A DNA stretch of 64,000 nucleotides, taken from positions 62,001 to 126,000 of the forward strand of contig NZ_WMKZ01000004.1 of the NCBI RefSeq assembly GCF_019024285.1. Direction: 5' to 3'. Below are positions 9,636 to 19,589 of this stretch, in pieces. A model generated the notes under the pieces. It worked only from the letters and a program-made list of their open reading frames with translations, ran no database searches and had not been told where the DNA came from. The number at the start of each line of letters is the position of its first letter. Positions within the stretch are counted from its first letter, which is position 1. This stretch comes from Alkalihalobacterium elongatum. Lineage in GTDB: Bacteria > Bacillota > Bacilli > Bacillales > Bacillaceae_F. The position numbers were made by a program, and so were the translations under genes.

Positions 9636-10112
9636 ATGAAAAAACAAGGAATTTTCCCAGGTATCCTATTTATTGGTGTTGGCGTTTATTTTTTGCTTCA
9701 ACAATTTGATCTTCCTTTCGTCAAACAATTATTAACATGGCCTTCCATCCTTTTAATTATCGGTCTTGCTTTTTTATTTCAATCCTATTTAGGACATGAT
9801 TCGGGTGCCGTTTTTCCTGGTGCTCTTCTTGTTGGGCTTGGAATCCACTTTCATTCCATTGTCATTTTTGCAAATTGGCCGACTCATTGGGCGATGTTTA
9901 CGTTAATTGTTGGACTTTCTTTTTTAATCCTTTATTTACGAACAAAGAGAGATGGCCTTGTTCCTGCTATCATTCTTTTAATTATTTCTGGATTTGGCTT
10001 CTTCTCTTCAGACCTTATGCATTGGTTCGTATCTATTCTTGACATCTTTGAAGGTTTTTGGCCGATCCTATTAATCGCTTTAGGCGTCTATCTTATCTTC
10101 CGCAGAAAATAA
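9636..10112 (+). CDS. Small polytopic membrane protein, LiaF/LiaI-like transmembrane family
   Basis: The protein has 158 residues and roughly six or seven short hydrophobic segments with internally similar blocks such as FPGILFIGVGVYFLLQQF and WPILLIALGVYLIFRRK. This repeated pattern of glycine-rich helices ending in a basic residue is typical of the LiaF/LiaI-type transmembrane region (DUF5668-like) in Firmicutes. The ATG at 9636 is chosen over the one at 9615 because AAAGGAG lies between them. It is alone on the plus strand, divergent from hemA and convergent with engB. A role in envelope stress is only inferred from the family. Confidence 0.7.
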   Translation: MKKQGIFPGILFIGVGVYFLLQQFDLPFVKQLLTWPSILLIIGLAFLFQSYLGHDSGAVFPGALLVGLGIHFHSIVIFANWPTHWAMFTLIVGLSFLILYLRTKRDGLVPAIILLIISGFGFFSSDLMHWFVSILDIFEGFWPILLIALGVYLIFRRK

Positions 10113-10164
10113 CAAAATACTGGTTGTGCTTGAGTAAGATGAAATATTTCAATCCCAGAAAGTG

Positions 10165-10194
10165 AAAAAACCCACTAGGTAGCTAGTGGGTTTT
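10165..10194. terminator. Bidirectional terminator between the LiaF-like gene and engB
   Basis: Hairpin AAAACCCACTA / TAGTGGGTTTT with A/T tracts on both sides, so it can terminate in either direction. It lies 53 nt after the plus-strand gene and 8 nt after the engB stop. Confidence 0.85.
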
Positions 10195-10201
10195 CGTAAG
10201 T

Positions 10202-10789
10202 TTACTTTTTCATATAAGCTAAAATTGTATTCCACGCTTCTTCTTTTCCTTGAGCAGTTTCAGAGGAAAAGACAATTAGTGGATCTTCTTTGTCTTTATT
10301 TAAGACTTCTCGAATGATTTTACAATGTTTATCCCATTTACCTTTAGGAATTTTATCGGCTTTTGTCGCAATGAGAATAACTGGGATATCATAATGTTTC
10401 AGCCATTCATACATTGTTCGGTCGTCTTTAGACGGCTCGTGACGAATATCAATAATTTGAATAACCGCTTTTAGTTGTTCCCTATTCTGAATATACGTCT
10501 CAATCATTTTGCCCCAAGCTTCACGTTCCTTCTTTGAAACCTTTGCAAAGCCGTAACCTGGAACGTCTACAAAATAGACAATTTCATTGATGAGATAAAA
10601 GTTTAACGTCTGTGTTTTACCTGGACGTTGTGATGTCCTTGCTAACTTTTTACGGTTTAACATTTTATTAATAAACGATGATTTCCCAACGTTCGAGCGG
10701 CCCGCCAGCCCAAACTCTGGCAAACCTGTTGTTGGATACTGTTCTGGCTTAACAGCTACTGTACCTAACTCTGCTTTTGTTACTTTCAT
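10202..10789 (-). CDS. engB: Ribosome biogenesis GTP-binding protein EngB (YsxC)
   Basis: This is an essential TrmE-Era-EngA-type GTPase that assists late assembly of the 50S subunit. G1 is GRSNVGKS (residues 30-37), G3 is DVPGYGFA, G4 is TKADK and G5 is [10 protein letters not shown]. The 195-residue length is standard. The start overlaps the lonA stop by 4 nt (ATGA), which indicates translational coupling. The lonA-engB pairing is conserved in Bacillus. Confidence 0.96.
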   Translation of the reverse strand: MKVTKAELGTVAVKPEQYPTTGLPEFGLAGRSNVGKSSFINKMLNRKKLARTSQRPGKTQTLNFYLINEIVYFVDVPGYGFAKVSKKEREAWGKMIETYIQNREQLKAVIQIIDIRHEPSKDDRTMYEWLKHYDIPVILIATKADKIPKGKWDKHCKIIREVLNKDKEDPLIVFSSETAQGKEEAWNTILAYMKK

Positions 10790-13116
10790 TTTTGTTTTTT
10801 CTCTCCCAACGCAACATCGAGGACCTCATCTAAATGTGACACTGGAATAAATTCAAGCTCGTCACGTACACTTTTCGGAATGTCCTCTATATCTTTTTCA
10901 TTATCCTTTGGCATGATGATCGTTGTTAAGCCAGCACGGTGAGCACTCATTGATTTCTCCTTTAGTCCACCGATTGGCAGGACACGACCACGGAGTGTAA
11001 TTTCTCCTGTCATTCCAACTTCTTTCTTAACTGGACGACCTGTCAACGCAGAAACGAGAGCAGTTGCCATCGTTATCCCTGCTGATGGTCCGTCTTTCGG
11101 AGTGGCTCCTTCAGGTACGTGAATATGGATATCATTATTTTCATGAAAACCTGGGTCAACATTCAGTTCTTCAGAGCGAGAGCGAATATAACTAAACGCT
11201 GCTTGCGCTGATTCCTTCATTACATCACCAAGCTTACCAGTTAATATTAACTTTCCTTTACCTTTTACGACAGAAACTTCTATAGATAAGGTGTCTCCAC
11301 CAACTGTTGTATAAGCGAGACCTGTAGCTGCACCTACCTGATCTTCAACCTCGGCTAACCCATAGCGGAATCTTGGTTTTCCAAGCATATCTTCTACAGT
11401 TTTATCTGTTACGACTACTCGCTTCTTCTCACCTGAAACTAATATTTTTGCTGCTTTTCGGCATAGTGTTGCCATTTGGCGTTCAAGATTTCGAACACCA
11501 GCTTCTCGTGTATAGTAGCGAATGACTTTTAATAATGCCTCATCCTTAACTTGAATCTTCCCTTTGGTCATCCCATGTTCTTTCATTTGTTTCGGTAATA
11601 AGTATTCCTTCGCAATATACTGTTTTTCTAATTCCGTATAACCTGGGATTGAAATAATTTCCATACGATCGAGTAATGGTCCTGGTATCGTTCCTATATT
11701 ATTAGCAGTAGTGACAAACATTACTTTTGAAAGATCGTACGGCTCTTCAATAAAGTGGTCACTAAATGTATTGTTTTGCTCTGGATCTAACACTTCTAAT
11801 AATGCAGCTGATGGATCCCCGCGGAAATCCGAAGCCATTTTATCAATTTCGTCTAGTAAGAATACAGGGTTGATGGATCCTGCTTTTTTCATTCCTTGAA
11901 TGACTCTACCAGGCATAGCACCAACGTATGTGCGACGGTGGCCGCGAATTTCCGCTTCATCTCGAACTCCACCGAGAGAAATACGTACGAATTCACGATT
12001 AAGTGACCGCGCAATTGACCTTGCTAAGGAAGTTTTCCCAACCCCTGGAGGTCCTGCTAAACAAAGAATAGGCCCTTTTAGCTCTTTCGTTAATTGTTGA
12101 ACTGCTAAATATTCCAACACACGCTCTTTCACTTTTTCAAGTCCGTAATGATCCTCATTTAAGATCGCTTCTGCATGATTAATATCTAATAAATCTTCCG
12201 TTTCTCTTGTCCACGGAATGTTAAGCAACCAATCAATATAATTACGAATAACAGAGCTTTCTGCAGAAGAAGCAGGCATTTTTTCATAGCGATCTAGTTC
12301 TTTTAAAGCCTTTGCTTCAATGTTTTCAGGCATTTGCGCTTCAAGGATTTTTTCACGAAGTGAAGTAACTTCTCCTGTGCGCCCTTCTTTATCGCCTAAT
12401 TCTTTTTGAATAGCTTTCATCTGCTCACGAAGGTAATATTCCTTCTGGGTTTTTTCCATCGATTTTTTCACGCGTTGACCGATCTTTTTCTCAAGACCTA
12501 ATACTTCTTGTTCATTATTTAAAATTTCAATGATCTTAGTTAAACGCTCTTGTACCGATGTCATTTCGAGAAGTTCTTGTTTCTCGGCAATCTTCAATGG
12601 AAGGTGAGATGAAATAACATCTGCAAGCCTATCAGGTTCAGTAATATCAACAACTGAAGCTAATGTTTCATTAGAGATCTTCTTAGAGAGTTTAATGTAT
12701 TGCTCGAATTGATGAATTGTATTTCTCATTAAAGCTTTTTCCTCAAGAGAATTTTCCATATGCTCCTCTTCAAGGATTGAAATTTCAACTTCAAACATTT
12801 CTTCGTTATCAGTAAAGCGTTCGATTTTTGCACGGTTAAGACCTTCAACCAATACACGGATCGTACCGTTTGGAAGTTTTAACATTTGCTTTACTTTAGC
12901 TAATGTACCGACTGAGTAAATTTCATCTTCACTCGGTTCATCTATTGAGATTTCTTTTTGTGTGGAAAGTAAGATTTCATGATCTTCTAACATTACTTTT
13001 TCTAAAGCATTGACTGACTTTTCTCGTCCAACATCTAAGTGAAGAACCATTGTTGGAAAAACAAGCAGTCCACGTAACGGTAGAAGTGGTATCACTCTAT
13101 AATTTTTATCAACCAT
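10786..13116 (-). CDS. lonA: ATP-dependent protease Lon (LonA)
   Basis: LonA is a cytosolic AAA+ serine protease that degrades misfolded and regulatory proteins. An N-terminal substrate-binding domain (start [19 protein letters not shown]) is followed by a coiled-coil region. Then come Walker A (GPPGVGKTS) and Walker B (VFLLDEIDK), and a C-terminal protease domain with the Ser678-Lys721 dyad ([20 protein letters not shown]). GGAGGTG lies 7 nt before the ATG. Length 776 aa is typical. It appears to have its own promoter after the lonB terminator. Confidence 0.97.
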   Translation of the reverse strand: MVDKNYRVIPLLPLRGLLVFPTMVLHLDVGREKSVNALEKVMLEDHEILLSTQKEISIDEPSEDEIYSVGTLAKVKQMLKLPNGTIRVLVEGLNRAKIERFTDNEEMFEVEISILEEEHMENSLEEKALMRNTIHQFEQYIKLSKKISNETLASVVDITEPDRLADVISSHLPLKIAEKQELLEMTSVQERLTKIIEILNNEQEVLGLEKKIGQRVKKSMEKTQKEYYLREQMKAIQKELGDKEGRTGEVTSLREKILEAQMPENIEAKALKELDRYEKMPASSAESSVIRNYIDWLLNIPWTRETEDLLDINHAEAILNEDHYGLEKVKERVLEYLAVQQLTKELKGPILCLAGPPGVGKTSLARSIARSLNREFVRISLGGVRDEAEIRGHRRTYVGAMPGRVIQGMKKAGSINPVFLLDEIDKMASDFRGDPSAALLEVLDPEQNNTFSDHFIEEPYDLSKVMFVTTANNIGTIPGPLLDRMEIISIPGYTELEKQYIAKEYLLPKQMKEHGMTKGKIQVKDEALLKVIRYYTREAGVRNLERQMATLCRKAAKILVSGEKKRVVVTDKTVEDMLGKPRFRYGLAEVEDQVGAATGLAYTTVGGDTLSIEVSVVKGKGKLILTGKLGDVMKESAQAAFSYIRSRSEELNVDPGFHENNDIHIHVPEGATPKDGPSAGITMATALVSALTGRPVKKEVGMTGEITLRGRVLPIGGLKEKSMSAHRAGLTTIIMPKDNEKDIEDIPKSVRDELEFIPVSHLDEVLDVALGEKKQK

Positions 13117-13242
13117 TTAACAGCACCTCCGACCACCATAGTTAGTCCATCAAAACCATGGAGATGTTCACAATGAACAATAGGATTAGTTCCTAACTAC
13201 TATAAAATATGTAGAAAAGTTTACCAAGATTTCTTTTATACA

Positions 13243-13271
13243 ATTCTATCCTATTGCCCTATCTTTGTCTA
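13243..13271 (-). promoter_or_regulatory. Predicted sigma-A promoter of lonA
   Basis: Minus-strand -35 TAGACA (13266-13271) and -10 TAGAAT (13243-13248) are separated by exactly 17 bp. The leader is then about 120 nt long and contains nested inverted repeats (TAGTTAG/CTAACTA at 13139-13145 and 13193-13199; GTTCA/TGAAC at 13166-13178). I saw no CIRCE element. Confidence 0.6.
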
Positions 13272-13353
13272 ATTTTAGTTCATGGATAACACTGATAAGG
13301 AAGAGGATCGTGACCTTTTTGTGTCCTAGCGCTTCTAAAAATCCTTCATTTGA

Positions 13354-13388
13354 AAACTAGGAGCGATTGGGTAGGATCGCCCCTGTTT
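13354..13388 (-). terminator. Terminator between lonB and lonA
   Basis: Imperfect hairpin AAAACTAGGAGCGAT / ATCGCCCCTGTTTT starting 6 nt after the lonB stop. On the minus strand the stem is followed by TAGTTTT. It separates lonB from lonA transcription. Confidence 0.75.
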
Positions 13389-13394
13389 TCCTCA

Positions 13395-15074
13395 TTAAAC
13401 CGATGCGGCAGGAGAAGATACAGTTCCACTTGCAGGGATAACTTCTTCTTCTGTTTTTTCTTGTTCTGCTACTAGCGCAATATCAAATACTTCATCAATT
13501 GTGGTTACAGGAATAATTTTAATATCTCCTAATTCCTTTAAGATCGCTTGTTCATTTTCCTTAGGAATAATGACCGTTTCAGCACCTGCTTGGATAGCCG
13601 CTTCTATTTTTGCAACAACTCCACCGATAGGTTTTACGGTCCCATGAATACCGAGCTCACCTGTCATTGCTACTTTATTGCTGATCTGCACTTCTTTTAT
13701 TGCTGAAAAAATACCTGTTGCAATTGCGATCCCTGCTGAAGGACCATCGACGGGAGTTCCTCCAGGGAAGTTTACATGAATATCGTAGTCACTTGTAGGT
13801 ATACCCATTTTTCTTAATACTGTAACTACATTTTCTACAGACCCTTTTGCCATACTTTTTCTTCGAATCGATCGAGCTTGACTTCCTGAACTTTCTTCTT
13901 CCACAATTCCAGTTACGTTTATTGCACCTTTCCCTTTAGAGACGGAAATTACGTTCACTTCAATTTCCATTAGAGCACCTAAATTAGGGCCAAATACGGC
14001 TAAGCCATTGACGACTCCCACTTGTGGTTCAGGATAGATTTTGCGTTCTGGTCTTGGCGACAGTTGACTCGATTGAATAACCCATTCAACATCTGCAAGG
14101 GTAATAAGTTTACGGTCTTCACCTGTAGCGATCCCAGCAGAGATTTGTATGACATTCACTGCTTCACGCCCATTTGTTGCATAACCTCCAATTTTTTCTA
14201 ATACCCCTTCTTCAGCTTCAAAACCGATTTTAGCTACTGACTTTTTAGCAATCGTTACAATTTCTTCTTGAGTAAGAGCTCTAAAATACACTTCTAAACA
14301 GCGAGAACGTAGCGCTGGTGGTAGCTCCTGCGGGTTTCTTGTTGTTGCACCGATTAAGCGGAAATCAGCAGGAAGTCCTTTTTGAAAGATCTCATGGATG
14401 TGTCTAGGAATATTTTGATTATCTTCGTTATAATAGGCACTTTCTAGAAAAACTTTTCGATCTTCAAGTACTTTTAAAAGTTTGTTAAGCTGGATTGGGT
14501 GAAGCTCCCCAATTTCATCAATAAATAAAACGCCACCATGTGCCTTCGTTACTGCACCTTGTTTTGGTTGTGGTATACCCGCTTGCCCCATTGCTCCAGC
14601 ACCTTGATAAATTGGGTCATGTACAGAGCCGATTAAAGGGTCTGCAATACCTCGCTCATCAAAGCGAGCTGTTGTTCCATCTAATTCAACAAAGACTGCA
14701 TCTTGTTTAAAAGGTGTTTTTCCGTTTTTCTTTGCTTCTTCAAGGACGAGCCTTGCTGCAGCTGTTTTACCGACACCTGGAGGTCCATAAATGATTACAT
14801 GTTGAGGGTTTGGACCACAAAGAGCTGCTCGTAAAGCTCGGATACCTTCTTTTTGTCCGACAATCTCATCAAAGTTTCCTGGGCGAACTCGCTCTGATAA
14901 AGGCTCACTTAGAGTAATTGATTTTAACTTTCTCAAATGGTCCATTTCTTTACGAGACTCTCTGTCAACCGAGGTCTTTTGATTACGTTGACTTTTTAAT
15001 AAGTTCCAAAAGTAAAGTCCAATGATTGTTCCGAATACTAATTGTATAAGCAGTGCAATTCCTGTCCAATTCAT
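13395..15074 (-). CDS. lonB: ATP-dependent protease LonB (forespore-associated Lon)
   Basis: LonB is a shorter Lon paralogue found in spore formers, expressed in the B. subtilis forespore. An N-terminal membrane segment (GIALLIQLVFGTIIGLYFW, residues 5-23) anchors it. The AAA+ module follows, with Walker [10 protein letters not shown] and FIDEIGELHP. The protease domain has Ser446 (DGPSAGIAIATG) and Lys489 (GGVVAKIEAA). It lacks the large LonA N-terminal domain. A ribosome binding site GGGGGT lies 7 nt upstream. The C-terminal tail is Ser/Ala rich and probably disordered. Confidence 0.94.
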   Translation of the reverse strand: MNWTGIALLIQLVFGTIIGLYFWNLLKSQRNQKTSVDRESRKEMDHLRKLKSITLSEPLSERVRPGNFDEIVGQKEGIRALRAALCGPNPQHVIIYGPPGVGKTAAARLVLEEAKKNGKTPFKQDAVFVELDGTTARFDERGIADPLIGSVHDPIYQGAGAMGQAGIPQPKQGAVTKAHGGVLFIDEIGELHPIQLNKLLKVLEDRKVFLESAYYNEDNQNIPRHIHEIFQKGLPADFRLIGATTRNPQELPPALRSRCLEVYFRALTQEEIVTIAKKSVAKIGFEAEEGVLEKIGGYATNGREAVNVIQISAGIATGEDRKLITLADVEWVIQSSQLSPRPERKIYPEPQVGVVNGLAVFGPNLGALMEIEVNVISVSKGKGAINVTGIVEEESSGSQARSIRRKSMAKGSVENVVTVLRKMGIPTSDYDIHVNFPGGTPVDGPSAGIAIATGIFSAIKEVQISNKVAMTGELGIHGTVKPIGGVVAKIEAAIQAGAETVIIPKENEQAILKELGDIKIIPVTTIDEVFDIALVAEQEKTEEEVIPASGTVSSPAASV

Positions 15075-15094
15075 TTAAGTACCCCCTGTTTGTT

Positions 15095-15121
15095 TATGTA
15101 TGACATTTTCTTTTAGTATGC
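15095..15121 (-). promoter_or_regulatory. Possible sporulation-type promoter of lonB
   Basis: Minus-strand GCATA (15117-15121) and CATACATA (15095-15102), separated by 14 nt, resemble forespore or sigma-E type promoters. B. subtilis lonB is expressed in the forespore, so such a promoter is expected. The match cannot separate sigma-F, sigma-G and sigma-E. Confidence 0.35.
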
Positions 15122-15239
15122 TTTGATGTCTTTGGAGGTAAACGCAGAAAAACTTGCCTATTTCTGTTAATAAATAAGGCAGTTAATAAATAGATGAGTT
15201 ATGGAATAAATGTGGATTAAATGAAAATGGTGAAATAAA

Positions 15240-15289
15240 TGGTGCCAGGCACCTTTAACCAAGCAACGTACTAAAGGTGCCTGGCACCA
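15240..15289. repeat. Palindromic GGTGCC element with 18-bp perfect arms
   Basis: Left arm 15240-15257 and right arm 15272-15289 are perfect inverted repeats (TGGTGCCAGGCACCTTTA and its complement) around a 14-nt loop. Each arm also contains the self-complementary block GGTGCCAGGCACC. It lies between lonB and the clpX terminator and overlaps no gene. It looks like a dispersed REP- or MITE-type element. I recall similar GTGCCAGGCACC blocks in other Bacillus genomes but cannot count copies here. Confidence 0.85.
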
Positions 15290-15300
15290 CATTTAGTTAT

Positions 15301-15332
15301 AAAAAAGAAGCTGACCTTGGTCAGCTTCTTCT
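15301..15332. terminator. Terminator after clpX
   Basis: Hairpin AAGAAGCTGAC / GTCAGCTTCTT with a 4-nt loop, 7 nt after the clpX stop. A run of A on the left becomes a T tract on the minus strand, so this is a strong intrinsic terminator for clpX. Confidence 0.9.
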
Positions 15333-15338
15333 TATGGT

Positions 15339-16604
15339 TTATGCGCTTTCTTTAGGGACTTCGATCTCGTCTCCGTCTTTTGTAAGTAGCTTCGGCATTT
15401 GATTGTTTTCAACCGCTTCTTTTGTAATGATACATTTTGCAATATCTTCACGTGATGGAAGATCGAACATTACATCTAACATAATTCCTTCAATAATTGA
15501 ACGAAGACCACGCGCACCAGTTTTTCTTTCAATTGCTTTATTAGCAATTGCACTTAATGCGTCTTCTGTGAATTCAAGTTCAACGTCATCCATCTCTAAT
15601 AGCTTTTGATATTGCTTCACTAATGCATTCTTCGGCTTAGTTAAGATCTCAATAAGTGCGCCTTCGTCTAAAGGCTCTAAACTTGAAATAACTGGTAAAC
15701 GACCGATAAACTCTGGAATTAATCCAAAACGCAGTAAGTCTTCTGGAAGAACTTTTGCTAAGTATTCACCTGGCTTTAAATCTTCTTGTTTCGTATCAGA
15801 ACCGAATCCGATGACTTTTTTACCTAAGCGACGCTTAATAATTTGTTCAATGCCATCAAACGCTCCACCACAAATAAATAGAATATTTGTTGTATCAATT
15901 TGAATAAATTCTTGATGCGGGTGCTTTCTTCCACCTTGTGGAGGTACACTCGCTGTTGTTCCTTCAAGAATTTTAAGTAACGCTTGCTGAACACCTTCAC
16001 CAGAAACATCACGAGTAATCGATGGATTTTCTGACTTACGTGCTACTTTATCAATTTCATCGATATAGATAATTCCTTTTTCTGCTTTCTCAACGTCATA
16101 ATCAGCAGCTTGAATTAACTTAAGAAGAATGTTTTCAACATCCTCACCAACATAACCTGCTTCTGTTAACGACGTTGCATCTGCAATTGCAAAAGGTACA
16201 TTTAAAATTCTCGCTAACGTTTGTGCAAGCAATGTTTTACCACTACCCGTAGGTCCAATTAAAGAGATATTACTTTTAGCAAGTTCTACATCTTCTGTTG
16301 ATTTACCAAGAGAATTGATTCGCTTGTAGTGATTGTATACTGCTACCGAAAGAGATTTTTTCGCACTATCTTGACCAATTACATAATCATCTAAAATTTC
16401 ACGGATTTCATGGGGCTTAGGAACTTCTTGAAATTCAACTTCTTCTTCAGTACCTAATTCTTCTTCAACGATCTCCGTACATAATTCGATACATTCATCA
16501 CATATATAAACGCCTGGTCCTGCGACAAGTTTACGAACTTGATCTTGCGTTTTACCACAAAAAGAACACTTTAATTGTCCCTTTTCGTCATTAAATTTAA
16601 ACAT
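15339..16604 (-). CDS. clpX: ATP-dependent Clp protease ATP-binding subunit ClpX
   Basis: ClpX unfolds tagged proteins and feeds them to ClpP. The N-terminal zinc-binding domain has Cys13, Cys16, Cys35 and Cys38 ([15 protein letters not shown]). Walker A is GPTGSGKT (117-124) and Walker B is IIYIDEIDK. The ClpP-docking loop region LGKKVIGFG is present. The 421-residue length is normal. GGGGTG lies about 6 nt before the ATG. A promoter candidate lies about 150 nt upstream. The tig-clpX-lonB-lonA order is the Bacillus one. Confidence 0.97.
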   Translation of the reverse strand: MFKFNDEKGQLKCSFCGKTQDQVRKLVAGPGVYICDECIELCTEIVEEELGTEEEVEFQEVPKPHEIREILDDYVIGQDSAKKSLSVAVYNHYKRINSLGKSTEDVELAKSNISLIGPTGSGKTLLAQTLARILNVPFAIADATSLTEAGYVGEDVENILLKLIQAADYDVEKAEKGIIYIDEIDKVARKSENPSITRDVSGEGVQQALLKILEGTTASVPPQGGRKHPHQEFIQIDTTNILFICGGAFDGIEQIIKRRLGKKVIGFGSDTKQEDLKPGEYLAKVLPEDLLRFGLIPEFIGRLPVISSLEPLDEGALIEILTKPKNALVKQYQKLLEMDDVELEFTEDALSAIANKAIERKTGARGLRSIIEGIMLDVMFDLPSREDIAKCIITKEAVENNQMPKLLTKDGDEIEVPKESA

Positions 16605-17095
16605 CGTATCACCCCTTACAGAATTGTCCTACCTAGATGCACCCTTCTTATACTGGTTTACCGACATCGTTTCACCAATTTATGAATAAGATTTTTCTCA
16701 CTCTAAGAAGGTCACCAAAAAGTGTAGTTTTTTTAGAAACACTCTAAATTGCCCCAATTATGTATAGCATTGTATCACAGAATCGTTAAATAGCGTTAAT
16801 AGTAAAGCTTATGTAGTGAATGAAGATAAATTGCCTTACAATTTTAATGATGTCGGATAAAATTTCTATGCTATAGTAATTCAAGATTGCAGATGAAAAA
16901 TCCTCTTTCTTAATGTTACCGTTTTAAAAATATGTATCGCTATGGGTGAAGCAGGCGTTTCTATTCATCTTGTTCAACTACACCGAAAATCATACTTCTA
17001 ATTTCCAGTTCATTACTTTTTTAAAAAAGTTTTATGTAGATTGTATAGAAGGCATTTCATATATAACATAACACAATATTTCTTAATATATGTAA
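16605..17095. other. Intergenic region upstream of clpX
   Basis: About 490 bases without a gene. The right end receives the tig terminator. The segment next to clpX holds the promoter candidate at 16761-16789. The remainder (about 16800-17090) is AT-rich. I see no reading frame with a ribosome binding site, no repeat and no known RNA motif in it. Confidence 0.6.
16761..16789 (-). promoter_or_regulatory. Candidate promoter of clpX
   Basis: Minus-strand -35 TTAACG (16784-16789), 17-bp spacer and -10 TATACA (16761-16766) with a TG one base upstream (extended -10). Both hexamers are imperfect, so this is a modest prediction. Confidence 0.4.
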
Positions 17096-17122
17096 AACAA
17101 GGCACGATACTTCGCGCCTTGT
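17096..17122 (-). terminator. Terminator after tig
   Basis: Hairpin AACAAGGC / GCCTTGTT with one internal mismatch and a short loop, 13 nt after the tig stop. It is followed on the minus strand by TTTTAC. Confidence 0.75.
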
Positions 17123-17134
17123 TCCTGTTCTTTA

Positions 17135-18430
17135 TTATTCTGCAGTTTTACTGTTTTCTACAAGTAACTCAACCGCTTTTTGTACTTTTAAGTCTTCTTT
17201 AATTGCGTTTGTACCACCTTGAGCAGCTAGTAGAGATTTAATTTCTTCTACTGAACGCTTGTACATTTCAGCCATTTTTTCAAGCTCTTTTTCAACATCT
17301 TCGTCAGTAACTTCAATGTTTTCTGCTTGAGCAATTGCTTCTAATGTTAAGTTAACTTTTACACGCTTTTCAGCATCAGCTTTGAACTGTTCACGCATAC
17401 CAGCTTCGTCAGTACCTGTGAATTGAGCATACATTTCAAGGTTCATACCTTGCATTTGAAGGCGTTGACCGAATTCTTGAAGCATGCGATCAGTTTCAGT
17501 TTCAACCATTGCAGCTGGAATATCTACCGTTGCGTTTTCTGCTGCTTTTTCAACAACAGTATCGCGTTTTTGATTTTCTGCTTGTTGAGCTTTAGATGCT
17601 TCTAATTTTTCTCTTAAGTTTTTCTTTAGGTCTTCAAGAGTTTCTACTTCTTCATCTACATCTTTAGCAAACTCGTCGTTTAACTCTGGAAGCTCCTTAC
17701 GCTTAATTTCGTGAACTGTTACTTTAAAAGTAGCAGCTTTTCCAGCTAAGTCTGCTGAATGGTATTCTTCAGGGAAAGATACTTCAACATCTTTTTCTTC
17801 ACCAGATTTTAAGCCGATTAATTGCTCTTCAAATCCTGGAATAAATTGACCTGAACCGATTTCTAGTGGATAGTTATCACCTTTTCCACCTTCAAAAGCT
17901 TCTCCATCAATAAATCCTTCAAAGTCCATAACTGCTGTGTCACCTTCACCAACAGTACCATCTTCAACAACAACAAGCTCAGCTTGACGCTCTTGGATTT
18001 GCTTTAATTCTGCATCTACATCTTCATCAGTAACTGTAGTGTCAACAGCTTCTACTTCTAAGCCTTTGTAGTCACCAAGTTGTACTTCTGGTTTAACAAC
18101 AACAGTCGCTTTGAAAATAAGGTTTGACCCTTTTTCCATTTGCTCAATATCGATGTCAGGACGATCTACAGGCTCGATACCTGTTTCTTGAACTGCACCC
18201 ATATAAGCTTGAGGTAATAAAATATCAAGAGCATCTTGGTATAAAGATTCTACACCAAATCGTTGCTCGAATAATGAACGAGGAATTTTCCCTTTACGGA
18301 ATCCAGGTACATTTACTTTTTGGCTTACTTTTTTAAATGCTTCATTTAAAGCTACATCTACTTTTTCAGCGTCAACTTCAACAGTTAAGACACCGTTGTT
18401 TCCTTCTAACTTTTCCCATTTAGCAGTCAT
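17135..18430 (-). CDS. tig: Trigger factor, ribosome-associated chaperone and prolyl isomerase
   Basis: Trigger factor binds nascent chains at the ribosomal exit tunnel. The ribosome-docking signature is in the N-terminal domain ([19 protein letters not shown], near residues 41-59). An FKBP-type isomerase domain follows ([20 protein letters not shown], near residues 161-180). The C-terminal chaperone arms are long helices rich in Glu and Lys. Length 431 aa is typical. A Shine-Dalgarno GGAGGG lies upstream, and a strong extended -10 promoter is about 65 nt before the ATG. Confidence 0.97.
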   Translation of the reverse strand: MTAKWEKLEGNNGVLTVEVDAEKVDVALNEAFKKVSQKVNVPGFRKGKIPRSLFEQRFGVESLYQDALDILLPQAYMGAVQETGIEPVDRPDIDIEQMEKGSNLIFKATVVVKPEVQLGDYKGLEVEAVDTTVTDEDVDAELKQIQERQAELVVVEDGTVGEGDTAVMDFEGFIDGEAFEGGKGDNYPLEIGSGQFIPGFEEQLIGLKSGEEKDVEVSFPEEYHSADLAGKAATFKVTVHEIKRKELPELNDEFAKDVDEEVETLEDLKKNLREKLEASKAQQAENQKRDTVVEKAAENATVDIPAAMVETETDRMLQEFGQRLQMQGMNLEMYAQFTGTDEAGMREQFKADAEKRVKVNLTLEAIAQAENIEVTDEDVEKELEKMAEMYKRSVEEIKSLLAAQGGTNAIKEDLKVQKAVELLVENSKTAE

Positions 18431-18496
18431 TAATTATTTCCCTCCAACTTCAAATAACATTCATTCCGACTATTATATATACTTGACAACCACTCT

Positions 18497-18524
18497 ATTA
18501 TAACATACTAGAGAAGCATTTCAA
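18497..18524 (-). promoter_or_regulatory. Predicted sigma-A promoter of tig
   Basis: Minus-strand -35 TTGAAA (18519-18524), 16-bp spacer and -10 TATAAT (18497-18502) with an extended TG. It sits between the ysoA-like gene and tig, so tig can be transcribed independently. Confidence 0.7.
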
Positions 18525-18542
18525 GAAAAGTTCCCTATTCAT

Positions 18543-19589
18543 TTATATCTCAATCCCTTGAAATACCTGCGCTTCCACTTCAACCAGTTCATTAGCAGCC
18601 TCTACTAACTCCTGTACATTCACATCGTACTGTTCAGAAATCTCTTTTTCATCAAACTCTCCACCTAAGCTTTCAGTTACAACTAGATGAACAGCAGCTG
18701 CCCATATCTTCTCATCCTGTGGCTTTGGTAGAAAAGGTACGAGCGCAAATAAATATTGCCACCATAATTGTAAAACCATATCCTTTAAGCTCGGATTTTC
18801 TTGTTCTAACTGATATGTTATAAGATTAGCTACTTTTTGACCAAATGGATTTTCAAAAAGGTCATTTAATTCTTGTGGATTTATGTATTCGACTTGACCT
18901 ATCTTTCTAACTTCAACTTGTTCCTCTATTTTCTTGTCTTTCAGGCTTTGTAATATAAATGTTTTTAGAACGAGGTCCTTTTCTTCATCTTTAAGATATT
19001 CTATGTATTTTTCAAAAATAAGTGGATGGTTGTACTTTTTTAATTTTTGTAAAGAGGCCCATTGCGTTTTTACATTTGGATCATCTAGTAAATGTAAGAG
19101 CTCTTTAGGGGGTGGTTCTTCCTCCACCTCTTTTAAGCTAATTACAGTATCTTCTACGACATGATCGTCCTCACTCATTTGGCGACTAAAATGTAACAGC
19201 TGATAAAAAGTTTCTGCCTGTTTAGGCGGTACTTTTCCTTCCGCTAAAACAGCTTCTAACATAGCTACTACTTCTTCATAGCATGCCAGTTGTACGAGAA
19301 GAGAAACATGCACTTGCAGTAAGTCAAAATAATCTCCGATACCCTCTTGTAACATTCGCTTACTTTCGGCAACCGCATCGTCTAGTTGTCCTAATTCGAT
19401 ATATGTAAGTACGACACCATAACGTGCTTGGGGATGATTTTGATCATATTTTAGTGCTTGTTGAAAATCGTCTAGTGCATCCTTTAAACGTTTTTCTTTT
19501 AATGAAGCCATTCCTTTCTCAACTAGTTTTTCAACTACTCCAGGAAATGGAATCACATTTTTTTCTTTACTTTTCGTTTCATCATTCAT
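18543..19589 (-). CDS. ysoA: YsoA-like tetratricopeptide-repeat protein
   Basis: The 348-residue soluble protein has TPR motifs near its N-terminus (GMASLKEKRLKDALDDFQQAL, ARYGVVLTYIELGQLDDAV), a charged middle and a helical C-terminal half. It occupies the position of B. subtilis ysoA, directly upstream of tig, and the family has no established function. The start at 19589 (MNDETKSKEKN) is chosen because GGAG lies about 9 nt upstream. The longer frame, beginning at 19658, lacks a comparable site. Confidence 0.82.
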   Translation of the reverse strand: MNDETKSKEKNVIPFPGVVEKLVEKGMASLKEKRLKDALDDFQQALKYDQNHPQARYGVVLTYIELGQLDDAVAESKRMLQEGIGDYFDLLQVHVSLLVQLACYEEVVAMLEAVLAEGKVPPKQAETFYQLLHFSRQMSEDDHVVEDTVISLKEVEEEPPPKELLHLLDDPNVKTQWASLQKLKKYNHPLIFEKYIEYLKDEEKDLVLKTFILQSLKDKKIEEQVEVRKIGQVEYINPQELNDLFENPFGQKVANLITYQLEQENPSLKDMVLQLWWQYLFALVPFLPKPQDEKIWAAAVHLVVTESLGGEFDEKEISEQYDVNVQELVEAANELVEVEAQVFQGIEI

